From JBGPYM01 sp041493205 (GTDB lineage Bacteria > Bacteroidota > Ignavibacteria > UBA10030 > UBA6906): a DNA stretch of 27,655 nt. Positions 1 to 7,445 of this stretch are shown here, one piece after another. The notes beneath the pieces were generated by a model. That model ran no database searches, had not been told where the DNA came from, and saw only the letters and a list, made by a program, of their open reading frames with translations. Location of the stretch: NCBI GenBank assembly GCA_041493205.1, contig JBGPYM010000011.1, positions 1-27,655 of the forward strand, given 5' to 3'. Both the position numbers and the translations under genes were made by a program. Position 1 is the first letter of the stretch. Every line of letters begins with the position of its first letter.

Positions 1-983
1 ACTTTGGGAAGATTACACCCGAAGAGCTGAAGGCAATCGAGGAGATGGTCAACGAGAAAATCGCCGGCAATATCCCCGTGTACACCGAGGTGGACCTTCC
101 GATTGAGAAGGCACGGAAGATTCCCAATGTGAAGATGTTCTTCGGGGACAAGTACGGCGACGTCGTCCGGGTGGTATTCGTCGACGAGAGGTTCAGCGTC
201 GAATTCTGCGGCGGCACCCATGTCAAAAGCACGCGGGACATCGGCCTGTTCAAGATCATCAGCGAATCAAGCATCGCCAGCGGGGTCCGTCGCATCGAAG
301 CCGTCACCGGGAACGGCCTGCGGAGCTACATCGAGCGCCAGGCCGCGAGAGCGGGTGAACTGACCGAGCAGGTGGCGCGGCTTATCGAGGAGCAGGATAC
401 ACTGGAGCGGGAGCTCGGGGGGCGCACGACAACGGCGCGATCGCGCACGCTCCCCGACGCCGTGGCGATCCCGCAGGGGGAGTTGAACCGCGCCGCCATT
501 GAAGCGGTCGAAACCGCGGTCCGGAACCGGGAAGAAGTTCTTGAACAGGTGAGCCGGGAGACACTCGAACTCCGCAAGGAGCTCTCCCGGCGCAGGGTCC
601 AGAAGGGGTCGTCGGCCATCGACGGCCTGATCGCAGGTGCGGTTATGGTGGATGGGATTCCGCTGGTCGCCGCACGGGTGACTGCGGCATCAATGGAAGA
701 GCTGAAGAGCCTCGGGGACGCTTTGCGGGGAAAAATGAGCAGGGGCGTCGGCATCCTCGGTGCAGTGATTGATGAAAAGGTTGCCCTCGTGTGCGTGGTG
801 AGCGACGACCTGATCAAGGAGCGCCGGGTCAATGCGGGAACGATCGTGGGGGCTCTGGCCCGGAAGGTGGGCGGCGGAGGGGGCGGGCGGCCGCATCTCG
901 CCACCGCGGGAGGGAAAGACACGGCACAGCTTGACGGCGCGCTCCGGTCGGCGCCGGACATCCTTCGCGCAACCATCGCCTAG
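1..983 (+). CDS. alaS: Alanine--tRNA ligase, C-terminal part (5' end outside window)
   Basis: This is the 3' part of the enzyme that charges tRNA-Ala and clears mischarged Ser/Gly-tRNA-Ala. The reading frame is open from base 3, so the start lies upstream; about 326 residues are visible. The first ~100 residues belong to the second additional (editing) domain, with the zinc/editing-site motif CGGTH near nt 207-221 and the conserved run SGVRRIEAVTG after it. A charged, probably coiled-coil linker rich in Glu and Arg follows, then a C-terminal DHHA1 domain with the glycine-rich motif VGGGGGGRPHLATAGG near nt 865-912. The family is usually about 870-900 residues, so the aminoacylation core is missing only because of the window edge. 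A tRNA-Ala gene lies at 16237-16309 on the other strand. gmhA follows after 30 bases. The identification is secure. Confidence 0.97.
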   Translation, partial: FGKITPEELKAIEEMVNEKIAGNIPVYTEVDLPIEKARKIPNVKMFFGDKYGDVVRVVFVDERFSVEFCGGTHVKSTRDIGLFKIISESSIASGVRRIEAVTGNGLRSYIERQAARAGELTEQVARLIEEQDTLERELGGRTTTARSRTLPDAVAIPQGELNRAAIEAVETAVRNREEVLEQVSRETLELRKELSRRRVQKGSSAIDGLIAGAVMVDGIPLVAARVTAASMEELKSLGDALRGKMSRGVGILGAVIDEKVALVCVVSDDLIKERRVNAGTIVGALARKVGGGGGGRPHLATAGGKDTAQLDGALRSAPDILRATIA

Positions 984-1013
984 CGCGTCTCACTTATCTG
1001 ATGCACTCACCCC

Positions 1014-1619
1014 ATGGCCCACCGTCCGCTGACGATACTTGCGCGGCAGGCGTTCATCCAGGATGAACTGCTTGCCAGCGCCGAGATCAAGAAGAAGATA
1101 TTCGAAGCATGTGCCGACAGGATCATCAAGGCCGTCGACCTGATCCTGGGTGCGCTGCAGACAAAGAACAAGATACTCCTGTGCGGCAACGGGGGGAGTG
1201 CCGCCGACGCGCAGCACCTTGCGGCGGAATTCGTCATCCGCATGAACCCTGCCCTCAAGCGCCCGGCGATCCCCGCCATCGCGCTTACCACGGATGCATC
1301 CGTGCTCACCGCCGGCGCGAACGACATCGGGTACGACAACGTGTTTTCCCGCTTGGTGGAAGCCCTTGGCAATCCCGGGGACGTGCTTGTGGCGATCAGC
1401 ACCAGCGGAAAGTCGGAAAGCATCAACCGGGCCGCCGCGATGGCCAGGTCACGCGGCATGAAGGTGATCGGTCTTCTGGGCAGGGACGGCGGAGCGACGC
1501 GCGATCTGGTGGATGTCGCCGTGATCGTCCCCTCGGACGATACCCAGCGCATCCAGGAGGGGCACATCACGATCGGCCACATCATTTGCGCGCTCGTCGA
1601 ACGGGAGATGTACGGCTGA
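1014..1619 (+). CDS. gmhA: D-sedoheptulose-7-phosphate isomerase (phosphoheptose isomerase)
   Basis: A 201-residue cytoplasmic SIS-domain protein. The GmhA family converts sedoheptulose 7-phosphate to D-glycero-D-manno-heptose 7-phosphate, the first step to the ADP-heptose used in LPS core. Visible signatures are the sugar-phosphate loop GNGGSAADAQHLAAEF (residues 58-73), LTTDASVLTA (91-100), NDIGYDNVF (103-111), the phosphate-binding serines in ISTSGKSESIN (128-138), and QEGHITIGHIICALVE (181-196). Glu72 and His184 align with the catalytic Glu/His pair of the family. The length is close to the usual ~190-200. The ATG at 1014 is used; an ATG at 1001 is out of frame, and no strong ribosome site is visible. 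The next gene starts one base after the stop, so the two are probably co-transcribed, which fits an envelope-glycan role. Confidence 0.93.
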   Translation: MAHRPLTILARQAFIQDELLASAEIKKKIFEACADRIIKAVDLILGALQTKNKILLCGNGGSAADAQHLAAEFVIRMNPALKRPAIPAIALTTDASVLTAGANDIGYDNVFSRLVEALGNPGDVLVAISTSGKSESINRAAAMARSRGMKVIGLLGRDGGATRDLVDVAVIVPSDDTQRIQEGHITIGHIICALVEREMYG

Positions 1620-1620
1620 C

Positions 1621-3048
1621 ATGAACACCCAGCGCCGCAGCGACCTGCTGATTCCATTTCTCAACGTCGTTCTGGACGCCGCCGGGATTGAGGCGGCATT
1701 CCTTCTCTCCTACTGGCTCCGGTTCCGGAGCCCGCTGTTCAATTCCCTCGGGTTCGTCGCCAACGACGCTCCGCCCATCGCAAGCTACCTGATCAGTTCC
1801 GCCGTCGTAATTCTGGCCTGGCTCATGCTGTTCGACGCCCGCGCCATGTACCGCGCCCGGCGGAGCGTGAACCTTTCGGATGAGCTTGTCAATGTGGTCC
1901 GGGTGGTCAGCCAGGGGATGCTCATTGTCCTGAGCGCCGCTTTCTTCTACAGGGAGTTTTCCTATTCCCGGATTGTGTTTGCGTCGATCTGGGGGCTTTC
2001 CATCGCCTTCATCTTTACGAGCCGGGCCGCCGTCCAGGCATTCGAGCGGAGCCAATACAGAAAAGGGCGTCATCTGCAGCAGGCCATCCTGCTGGGCAGC
2101 GACGCGCTTGCCAACCAGGTGTATGCACGGCTGGAAGGCCACGCCTCGTTCGGGTTTCACTTCAAGGGGTATTTCGCGGAACGAAGGGCGCATGATGAGC
2201 TTGAGCTGGCGCGAGCGGAGTACCTCGGAACGCTCGCAGAGGCACCGGCGTATATCCGTGCCCGCGGGATCGAACTCGCGTTCATTGCCGTCCGGATGAA
2301 GGACCAGCAAGCGTTGTTCGACGTTATCGTGGAGTGCGAAGGGGTCAACATCGAATTCATGATGGTCCCGGATGTTCTCGAGACGCTGACCAGCCAGGTC
2401 CGCCTGCGCGAGCTGGAGGGGATTCCATTCCTGAGAATCAAAGGGGTTCCGTTCACCGTCTGGGGGAGGATTGCCAAGCGCACATTCGACCTCGTGGTCT
2501 GCTCGCTTACGCTGCTCGTCACATCGCCGATCCTGCTCGCCATCGCCATTGCGGTGAAGCTCGACTCACGGGGGCCGGTTCTCTTCCGGCAGCAACGGGT
2601 GGGACTCGACGGGCGCGAATTCACGATGCTGAAATTCCGGTCGATGCGCGCCGGCTCCGAGGCATTCGATGACGGCGCAGGGCTCGGCATACGCAATGAC
2701 CCGCGCCGTACGCGGATCGGCACGTTTCTGCGGCGCACCAGCCTCGACGAGCTCCCCCAGCTCTATAATGTCTTGCGCGGAGACATGAGTCTCGTGGGAC
2801 CGCGGCCGGAGCGGACGCGCTACGTGGAAGAATTTCGGCACGTTGTGCCGAAGTATCTTGACCGTCACAGGGTCAAGACCGGGGTCACCGGGTGGGCACA
2901 GGTCAACGGGTTCCGCGGGGACACGTCTATTGAGGACCGGATCAAATACGACCTCTACTACATCGAAAACTGGTCGATCACATTTGACATCAAGATCCTC
3001 CTGCGGACGCTCCGGGCGGCTCTTCTCTCACGGGAGAACGGCCAATGA
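1621..3048 (+). CDS. Exopolysaccharide polyprenyl glycosylphosphotransferase (WcaJ/WbaP type)
   Basis: A 475-residue inner-membrane enzyme predicted to transfer a sugar-1-phosphate from a UDP-sugar to undecaprenyl phosphate, starting synthesis of a lipid-linked polysaccharide. The N-terminal ~120 residues hold about four hydrophobic segments. A Rossmann-like cytoplasmic domain follows (about 145-260). The C-terminal bacterial sugar transferase domain begins near residue 284 with KRTFDLVVCSLTLLVTSPIL, a membrane re-entrant helix. It contains GPVLFRQQRVGLDGREF, the catalytic-region run SLDELPQLYNVLRGDMSLVG and then PRPE, and ends with TGWAQVNGFRGDTS and YDLYYIENWS. The length matches full-size WcaJ-like enzymes rather than short PglC-like ones. 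The exact sugar cannot be read from sequence. It sits 1 base after gmhA and its TGA overlaps the ATG of the next gene. Confidence 0.9.
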   Translation: MNTQRRSDLLIPFLNVVLDAAGIEAAFLLSYWLRFRSPLFNSLGFVANDAPPIASYLISSAVVILAWLMLFDARAMYRARRSVNLSDELVNVVRVVSQGMLIVLSAAFFYREFSYSRIVFASIWGLSIAFIFTSRAAVQAFERSQYRKGRHLQQAILLGSDALANQVYARLEGHASFGFHFKGYFAERRAHDELELARAEYLGTLAEAPAYIRARGIELAFIAVRMKDQQALFDVIVECEGVNIEFMMVPDVLETLTSQVRLRELEGIPFLRIKGVPFTVWGRIAKRTFDLVVCSLTLLVTSPILLAIAIAVKLDSRGPVLFRQQRVGLDGREFTMLKFRSMRAGSEAFDDGAGLGIRNDPRRTRIGTFLRRTSLDELPQLYNVLRGDMSLVGPRPERTRYVEEFRHVVPKYLDRHRVKTGVTGWAQVNGFRGDTSIEDRIKYDLYYIENWSITFDIKILLRTLRAALLSRENGQ

Positions 3049-3356
3049 TCCCGCTTATTGTCTTCTACGTTCACATCGTGGCATGCGCGGCCGGATTTAC
3101 GGTCCGGTGGCAGGAAGAAGGCGCATCGGAAGGGTTCCTCGCGGTGTTTTTCATGGCGCTGATTTTCTTCGTCGGCTGGAGCATTTCGTCGTTCATCATG
3201 AAATTGCTCATGGCTGCCGAAGGGTTCGGGCCGGTGTTCGACAGGGACGCAGCCTCCCTCCTCTTCCTGACCGTCGCAGAGGCGGTCTTTTATTACTTTT
3301 ATCTCAGGGGTGATACGTCGGCGGGGGACGACGCTGCCACAGAGGAGCATTCGTAG
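3045..3356 (+). CDS. Small hydrophobic membrane protein of unknown function
   Basis: A 103-residue protein that I do not recognise. It has three hydrophobic segments, at about residues 2-20, 30-53 and 67-87, followed by an acidic, Ala/Asp/Glu-rich tail of about 15 residues ending DDAATEEHS. It is therefore probably a three-pass inner-membrane protein. Its ATG overlaps the TGA of the sugar transferase gene (ATGA at 3045-3048), which implies translational coupling and joint expression with the glycan-initiating enzyme. A strong hairpin terminator lies 28 bases after the stop, so it is the last gene of this + strand unit. A partner role for the sugar transferase is only inferred from position. 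Confidence 0.72.
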   Translation: MIPLIVFYVHIVACAAGFTVRWQEEGASEGFLAVFFMALIFFVGWSISSFIMKLLMAAEGFGPVFDRDAASLLFLTVAEAVFYYFYLRGDTSAGDDAATEEHS

Positions 3357-3384
3357 AAATCGAAAAGCGATGCCGAGAAACGAA

Positions 3385-3408
3385 AAGGCCCGGCGTTTGC
3401 CGGGCCTT
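3385..3408. terminator. Bidirectional intrinsic terminator
   Basis: A perfect 10-bp stem (AAGGCCCGGC / GCCGGGCCTT) with a 4-base GTTT loop lies between two convergent genes. The + strand copy has only two T residues at its end. Read on the - strand it is followed by TTTTCGTTT, a better U tract, so it should stop the SPOR gene transcript efficiently and probably also the alaS-side transcript. Confidence 0.8.
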
Positions 3409-3417
3409 CAACATTCG

Positions 3418-3452
3418 TTGACAATAGTCAAGAGACTATGGTCTATTGTCAA
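3418..3452. repeat. Second inverted repeat between the convergent genes
   Basis: TTGACAATAG (3418-3427) and CTATTGTCAA (3443-3452) are perfect inverted arms separated by 15 bases. A competing smaller hairpin, ATAGTC (3424-3429) with GACTAT (3434-3439), overlaps the left arm. It sits between the GC-rich terminator and the stop of the SPOR gene (3468). It is too AT-rich to be a strong terminator alone. It may be a small dispersed intergenic repeat or an accessory terminator structure. Confidence 0.45.
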
Positions 3453-3467
3453 TCGGTTGCTGCCATG

Positions 3468-4184
3468 TTACTTCCCGCCGACCTTTGCCACCCAGATGTG
3501 TCCTTCCAGCGATTGCGAGAGCTGGCCGGCGGCTTCCTTTGCTTCCTTTGAGCTTCCGTATCTTCCGACGCGGACGCGGTACCAGTTTTCACCTGCGATC
3601 ACCGCATCTTCCACGAACGCACTCATCCCCGCCGAACTGAGGCGCGAAGCTTCCTTCTCCGCCATCGACTTGCTGATCCAGGAAGAGACCTGCACGGTAT
3701 AGCTTCCGCTCCCGGACGGCGGCGGGTTGAATGTCGGCGCCGGCTCTTTGGTGTGCTTCGGTGCAGTCGTTTGCGTGTGAGGCTGCGTCGCCTCGGGAGG
3801 CGCAGTTGTTTGGGACGGAACCGTGCTCGGATCAAGACTCGGTTCCGGAGTCGTCTGCTGTTCTTCCCCGCCCGTCGTGGGGTTCGCACCCTGGTCCGTG
3901 TTCGTACTCGCCACCGGCTGATCAGGGATCGGGAGTTCCGTATCGAACGACACCTTTACCGGCTTCTTTCCCCAGAGGTGAATTACTTTAAAGTAATTCA
4001 GCGCAAACACGCCCCCTCCCAACAGCGCGACAACAAGAAGAGCCGTCAGCAGGGTTGAACTCTTCCCGCCCCCGCCACCTACACCCACTTCCCGAAGAGT
4101 CGGCGGTGGCGATACGGGCTGATCCGAATCCAGAGGATTGGAATCCTCTTCGAATCCGTCATCCCTGAGGTTCAGTTTCGGCAT
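3468..4184 (-). CDS. SPOR-domain protein, single-pass inner-membrane
   Basis: A 238-residue bitopic protein. The N-terminal ~40 residues are cytoplasmic and end in a run of five glycines. One transmembrane helix follows at about 44-64 (LLTALLVVALLGGGVFAL), then a periplasmic linker of about 95 residues rich in Pro, Thr, Gln and Glu. A C-terminal SPOR domain spans about 160-238 (begins SGSYTVQVSSW, ends GHIWVAKVGGK). SPOR domains bind glycan strands lacking stem peptides, which are enriched at the division septum, so a role in cell division or wall remodelling is likely. The architecture resembles FtsN/DedD-like proteins, but no specific orthology is claimed. A strong AGGAGG (4193-4198) sets the ATG at 4184. 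It has its own promoter and a terminator downstream, so it is monocistronic. Confidence 0.88.
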   Translation of the reverse strand: MPKLNLRDDGFEEDSNPLDSDQPVSPPPTLREVGVGGGGGKSSTLLTALLVVALLGGGVFALNYFKVIHLWGKKPVKVSFDTELPIPDQPVASTNTDQGANPTTGGEEQQTTPEPSLDPSTVPSQTTAPPEATQPHTQTTAPKHTKEPAPTFNPPPSGSGSYTVQVSSWISKSMAEKEASRLSSAGMSAFVEDAVIAGENWYRVRVGRYGSSKEAKEAAGQLSQSLEGHIWVAKVGGK

Positions 4185-4276
4185 GATGCAATCCTCCTGT
4201 GGTTATGGTGGCAACCTCCACGCAACAGTCAGAGTCCCACTTAAAGTAAATTTTCAAGTGCTTTCGATATCGGCTT

Positions 4277-4305
4277 AATTTAGGGGGAAAACGTACGGAA
4301 GTCAA
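4277..4305 (-). promoter_or_regulatory. Sigma-70-type promoter for the SPOR-domain gene
   Basis: On the - strand, TTGACT (4300-4305) and TAAATT (4277-4282) are separated by exactly 17 bases. Transcription would start near 4270, leaving an 85-base leader that carries the AGGAGG ribosome site. The rest of the 249-base gap (4185-4433) holds a hairpin TGCCCC/GGGGCA around 4348-4379 without a T tract, and no gene. Confidence 0.62.
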
Positions 4306-4433
4306 GTCCTTCCACCCAGAGATGGCGAATTTACGTCTTTTTGGATGGTGCCCCGTGCTGCGTATCACAGTCGTGGGGCATTGTGCCCACGGAGACAGGG
4401 GGGGCGCACCTACAGCTGAACGGGGAATTGGCT

Positions 4434-5096
4434 CTACTTTACAGGCACTCCCGGACTTCCCGGCCTGAGTGTATCCTTGCGAGAAGTAACCGAGTCGTGC
4501 CTGGACGGTATCGTGTCCTTTATGGATGCCGTTCCTGATTTGACGCTGTCCGTCCTGGCTTGCACAGGGGGGACCAACACTCCTCCCCTTACACTGTCTC
4601 CCCCTGTAACGGCCTGTCTTCCTTGCACCACGTCAGATTGCCCGGCCGAATCTGTTCCTGCAGGGATCGTTAACCGTGGGGCATCAGCGGAAACACCACT
4701 TACCTCGCCCCGCTGGAGTGCGGGAGTCTTTGCATCGCCTGACGTCCTCCCTGATGTCTCTGCACTCCGGGCAACAGCCGGTCCGGGAGAGGGAGCACGG
4801 AGAGTATCTGACGGAGCTGCCGCGACATTCCCTACTTCGATACCCGGCCGGGGGGAAAACAACCCGGCATGCATCATCATCATGTACCCGGCTGCGGCGA
4901 GAGATGCAAGGGCAACAAACGTGATGACGTACGCCTTGTTCAGGGGAAATGCTGCAAGCCTTTGCCTGTGTGCATGCCCGCCGTGCAGGCGGCGGTGGAG
5001 CTCCGATTCGAAATACCACGGCGCCCCCGCCCGCTTGAGGCGCTTGAGCTCCTCTTTCAGGTGATCGAATTCGCCCTTAGTGTGATGCGTTGTCAT
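4434..5096 (-). CDS. Single-pass membrane protein, probable anti-sigma factor
   Basis: A 220-residue protein whose function is inferred mainly from position. Residues 1-50 are charged and predicted cytoplasmic, with a helix DHLKEELKRLKRAG and then APWYFESELHRRLHGG, a type of segment seen in small anti-sigma proteins. One hydrophobic helix at about 54-74 (AYVITFVALASLAAAGYMMM) is followed by about 140 residues of low-complexity Ser/Thr/Pro/Ala/Gly sequence, presumably periplasmic. No HXXXCXXC zinc motif of ZAS-type anti-sigma factors is present. It starts 5 bases after the stop of an ECF sigma factor gene, the usual place for the cognate membrane anti-sigma factor. I do not recognise a named family, so it could also be an unrelated envelope protein. 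It ends the long - strand operon. Confidence 0.72.
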   Translation of the reverse strand: MTTHHTKGEFDHLKEELKRLKRAGAPWYFESELHRRLHGGHAHRQRLAAFPLNKAYVITFVALASLAAAGYMMMMHAGLFSPRPGIEVGNVAAAPSDTLRAPSPGPAVARSAETSGRTSGDAKTPALQRGEVSGVSADAPRLTIPAGTDSAGQSDVVQGRQAVTGGDSVRGGVLVPPVQARTDSVKSGTASIKDTIPSRHDSVTSRKDTLRPGSPGVPVK

Positions 5097-5101
5097 GCAG
5101 G

Positions 5102-5671
5102 TTATCCGGTCCAGAGATCGTGCAACAGTGCGCGGAGTTGCATGCGCGCCCTGTTGATGCGCGACTTGACCGTTCCGATTGCCATTCCCGTGATTGAAGC
5201 AATTTCTTCGTACGAGAGTTCCTGGATGTCGCGGAGGATGATTACCTCCCTGAACTTCACCGGGAGAGCGTCGAGCGCCTTCTGCACTCTTTCTTCCCGC
5301 AAAGCCTCATCTGCTGCACTGTCCGGCCGCGTCTCCTCATCGGGCAGGTCAAACTCCGGCCCCTCTTCCCCTCCGCTGCCGATGCGGACGAAACGCCAGA
5401 GCGCCATGCGGCGGAGCCGGGTCTTTGCAAGATTGGAGGCGATAGTATAGAGCCAGGTGGAAAACTTCGCGACTCCGGTATAGAGCCCTTTCTTCCGGAA
5501 GACGCGGACAAACGTTTCCTGTACAAGGTCTTCGGCTTCCGCCCGGTCGCCGACGAACCGGAAGACAAAGTTGGTCAGGTCGTCCTTGTACCGCCGCACC
5601 AGGAGGGTGAATGCGCCAGCGTCCCCCTCCTGAAAGAGCGCCATCAGTTCTTCATCAGAACGCTCATTCAT
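5102..5671 (-). CDS. ECF-type RNA polymerase sigma factor (RpoE-like)
   Basis: A 189-residue sigma-70 family factor of the extracytoplasmic-function type. Sigma region 2 covers about residues 8-88, with AEDLVQETFVRVFRKK (46-61) and KFSTWLYTIASNLAKTRLRR (69-88). An acidic linker (about 100-125) follows. Sigma region 4 covers about 130-183, with LPVKFREVIILRDIQ, then the helix-turn-helix YEEIASITGMAIGTVKSRIN. There is no region 1.1 or 3. An open frame extends 64 codons upstream into holA, but the homology begins at MNERSDEEL, so the ATG at 5671 is chosen; it leaves a 28-base gap after holA. A membrane anti-sigma candidate follows after 5 bases. Regulon and trigger are unknown; an envelope signal is plausible from the neighbours. 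Confidence 0.92.
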   Translation of the reverse strand: MNERSDEELMALFQEGDAGAFTLLVRRYKDDLTNFVFRFVGDRAEAEDLVQETFVRVFRKKGLYTGVAKFSTWLYTIASNLAKTRLRRMALWRFVRIGSGGEEGPEFDLPDEETRPDSAADEALREERVQKALDALPVKFREVIILRDIQELSYEEIASITGMAIGTVKSRINRARMQLRALLHDLWTG

Positions 5672-5699
5672 GGGCGGAATCCCGCTCTGCAGGCATCCA

Positions 5700-6761
5700 T
5701 TATACTCTCGCTCCCGTCGCGATGTTCCGCGATGCGGGCCCGCCGGCGCCCCCCGCCTCTCCGCAAAGCCCGAGGATAAGTGACAACATGACATGCCGGA
5801 TGTCCTGGCCGGTCGTTTTTGAGGTTTCATCGGCCTCGGCCAGGGAAAGTATGGCCCTCTCACAATCGGCCGCTGTCACGTGCTCGAGGGCTTCGTAGTA
5901 CTCCCGGATGAAGTAGGGGCTGACATGCGCTGCGGCTGCATGCTCCCCCCCGGGGACGCCGCGGCGCCGGAGGTCGGCGAGCTTCCAGAGGGTGGTAAAA
6001 TAGGTGGTCAGGGATGCAATGATGACAGGGACTTTTTCCCCCGCTTCCAGCATGCGCTCCATAATGGCGACGGCGCGCGGGGTCCGGCGGGTGCCGATCG
6101 CCTTCTGCAGTTCGAATATGCTGTACTCTCTCGACATGCCCGCGACAGCAGAGACATCGTCCTGCGTGATGTCCTTCCGGTCGCCGGCAAAGATGAAGAG
6201 TTTGTCAATTTCATTCCTGAGGTCCCGGAGCGACGATCCCGAGGAGGCGGTGAGCAACGAAGCCGCCGCCGGCGCGATGCGCCTCCCCCCCGCAGCCACC
6301 TGCCCAATGATCCAGGACACGAGCGCGTCCTCCTGCAGAGGCCGGAACTCGAAGGCACCCCCCTCCTTCCGGATCGTCACAAAGGGTTTTCGCCGGAAAT
6401 CCGGTTTCGTTCCTGCGAGCACCAGGCACGTCGTCGGGGACGGGCGTTCCACATACGATGCAAGCAGTTCAGGATCGCGGCCGGTCAGCTTGTCGGCGTC
6501 GCGGACGACGACGACACGCCGGTCGGCCATCATCGGAAACGATGAGGCCCGTGCGACGATATCGCGGCCGTCTGCTTCGACACCGCGCATGACGTCCAGA
6601 TTGAAGCCCCGGTCGGCCCCCGCAAGGGCCGCGGCAACTATTGCATCGAGCGCCTCATCCAGCAGCAGGTCCTCTTCGCCGTACAACACATAGGCGGTCC
6701 TGACCGTCCCGCGCGCCAGCTCGCCGCGCAGGGTTTCGTATGTCGGCCCACGGGATGCCAC
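5700..6761 (-). CDS. holA: DNA polymerase III subunit delta
   Basis: A 353-residue cytoplasmic protein that matches the HolA family, the clamp-loader subunit that opens the beta clamp. It has the N-terminal AAA+-like fold typical of delta: AYVLYGEEDLLLDEALDAI (residues 23-41), RRVVVVRDADKL (81-92), and CLVLAGTKPD. The family's middle-region signature ASSGSSLRDLRNEIDKLFIF follows, then REYSIFELQKAIGTR at the start of the collar domain. No functional Walker A is seen, as expected for delta. The start is GTG at 6761 with no strong ribosome site; the length is normal (~340-350). It begins 6 bases after the cyclophilin stop and is followed by the sigma factor, so it is embedded in the operon. The last ~20 residues are a Gly/Ala-rich tail. 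Confidence 0.9.
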   Translation of the reverse strand: MASRGPTYETLRGELARGTVRTAYVLYGEEDLLLDEALDAIVAAALAGADRGFNLDVMRGVEADGRDIVARASSFPMMADRRVVVVRDADKLTGRDPELLASYVERPSPTTCLVLAGTKPDFRRKPFVTIRKEGGAFEFRPLQEDALVSWIIGQVAAGGRRIAPAAASLLTASSGSSLRDLRNEIDKLFIFAGDRKDITQDDVSAVAGMSREYSIFELQKAIGTRRTPRAVAIMERMLEAGEKVPVIIASLTTYFTTLWKLADLRRRGVPGGEHAAAAHVSPYFIREYYEALEHVTAADCERAILSLAEADETSKTTGQDIRHVMLSLILGLCGEAGGAGGPASRNIATGARV

Positions 6762-6767
6762 GGCCGA

Positions 6768-7424
6768 TCAGCGGTTGATTGCGGGAGGGCGGACGATGCG
6801 GACCGTTTTCATCACGACCGGTGTCACCGGCTTCCCGTCATTCGGACCCATACCCGGCGTGATCGGCACCTGCCCGATCGAGTCCACAACATCCAATCCT
6901 TTAATGACGCGTCCGAATATCGTGTATGCCTTCGGCAGCCGCAGGTTGTCGTCCAGCATGATGAAGAACTGGCTCGTCCCCGTTCCGGGCTGGCCCTTGT
7001 TCGCCATCGCGAGCACACCTTTGAGATACCCGGCCTTGTAGGAGAGCGTCGCGGAATTGAGCTCATCCGGGAGCGTCTTCCCGGTAAAGGTCTTCCCTCC
7101 CGTGCCCGTTCCGGTCGGATCCCCGCCCTGGATTACAAATCCCTTTGCAACGCGGTGGAAGATGACGCCATCGTAGTATTTCTGTTCCGCCAGTCCGATG
7201 AAGTTCGCCGCGGTCTGCGGAGCGTCTTCGCTGTACAGCTCGGCCTCGAGCGTGCCGAGGCTGGTTTCAATCACCGCCATTGATTTTGGTGTGTCCATGA
7301 TCGTGCTCTGCGCTCCTTCGGCGGCTCTTTCGGTCTTTTTGTCCCCCTGCTGAGCGCACCCCGCGGAGAAGATGGTCAGAAGGCTGACAAGGACTATCAG
7401 GCCGCGCATCGTGTGAGTATGCAT
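6768..7424 (-). CDS. Cyclophilin-type peptidyl-prolyl isomerase, predicted lipoprotein
   Basis: A 218-residue protein with a lipoprotein signal peptide: hydrophobic LIVLVSLLTI followed by lipobox FSAGC, with Cys23 as the predicted lipidated residue. The cyclophilin domain spans about residues 50-212. It carries APQTAANFIGLAE, the catalytic FHRVAKGFVIQGGDPTGTGT (89-108, including the active-site Arg91), LAMANKGQPGTGTSQFFIML (138-157) and YTIFGRVIKGLDVVD. The Trp found in cyclosporin-sensitive eukaryotic cyclophilins is absent, as in many bacterial forms. It should catalyse proline isomerisation during folding of exported proteins at the inner or outer membrane. The start at 7424 is supported by GGGAG eight bases upstream; an ATG at 7409 is the alternative. 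It follows the beta-barrel-like gene by 21 bases. Confidence 0.9.
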   Translation of the reverse strand: MHTHTMRGLIVLVSLLTIFSAGCAQQGDKKTERAAEGAQSTIMDTPKSMAVIETSLGTLEAELYSEDAPQTAANFIGLAEQKYYDGVIFHRVAKGFVIQGGDPTGTGTGGKTFTGKTLPDELNSATLSYKAGYLKGVLAMANKGQPGTGTSQFFIMLDDNLRLPKAYTIFGRVIKGLDVVDSIGQVPITPGMGPNDGKPVTPVVMKTVRIVRPPAINR

Positions 7425-7445
7425 GATGAGTTCTCCCGTGAATTG

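Noticed and set aside
4348..4379. Hairpin TGCCCC/GGGGCA as terminator of the long - strand operon
   Set aside because: No T tract follows on the - strand, and the loop is 20 bases long. It may only be chance structure.
5672..5863. 64-codon N-terminal extension of the ECF sigma factor
   Set aside because: It overlaps the 3' end of holA and its residues do not resemble a sigma factor; the homology starts at Met 5671.
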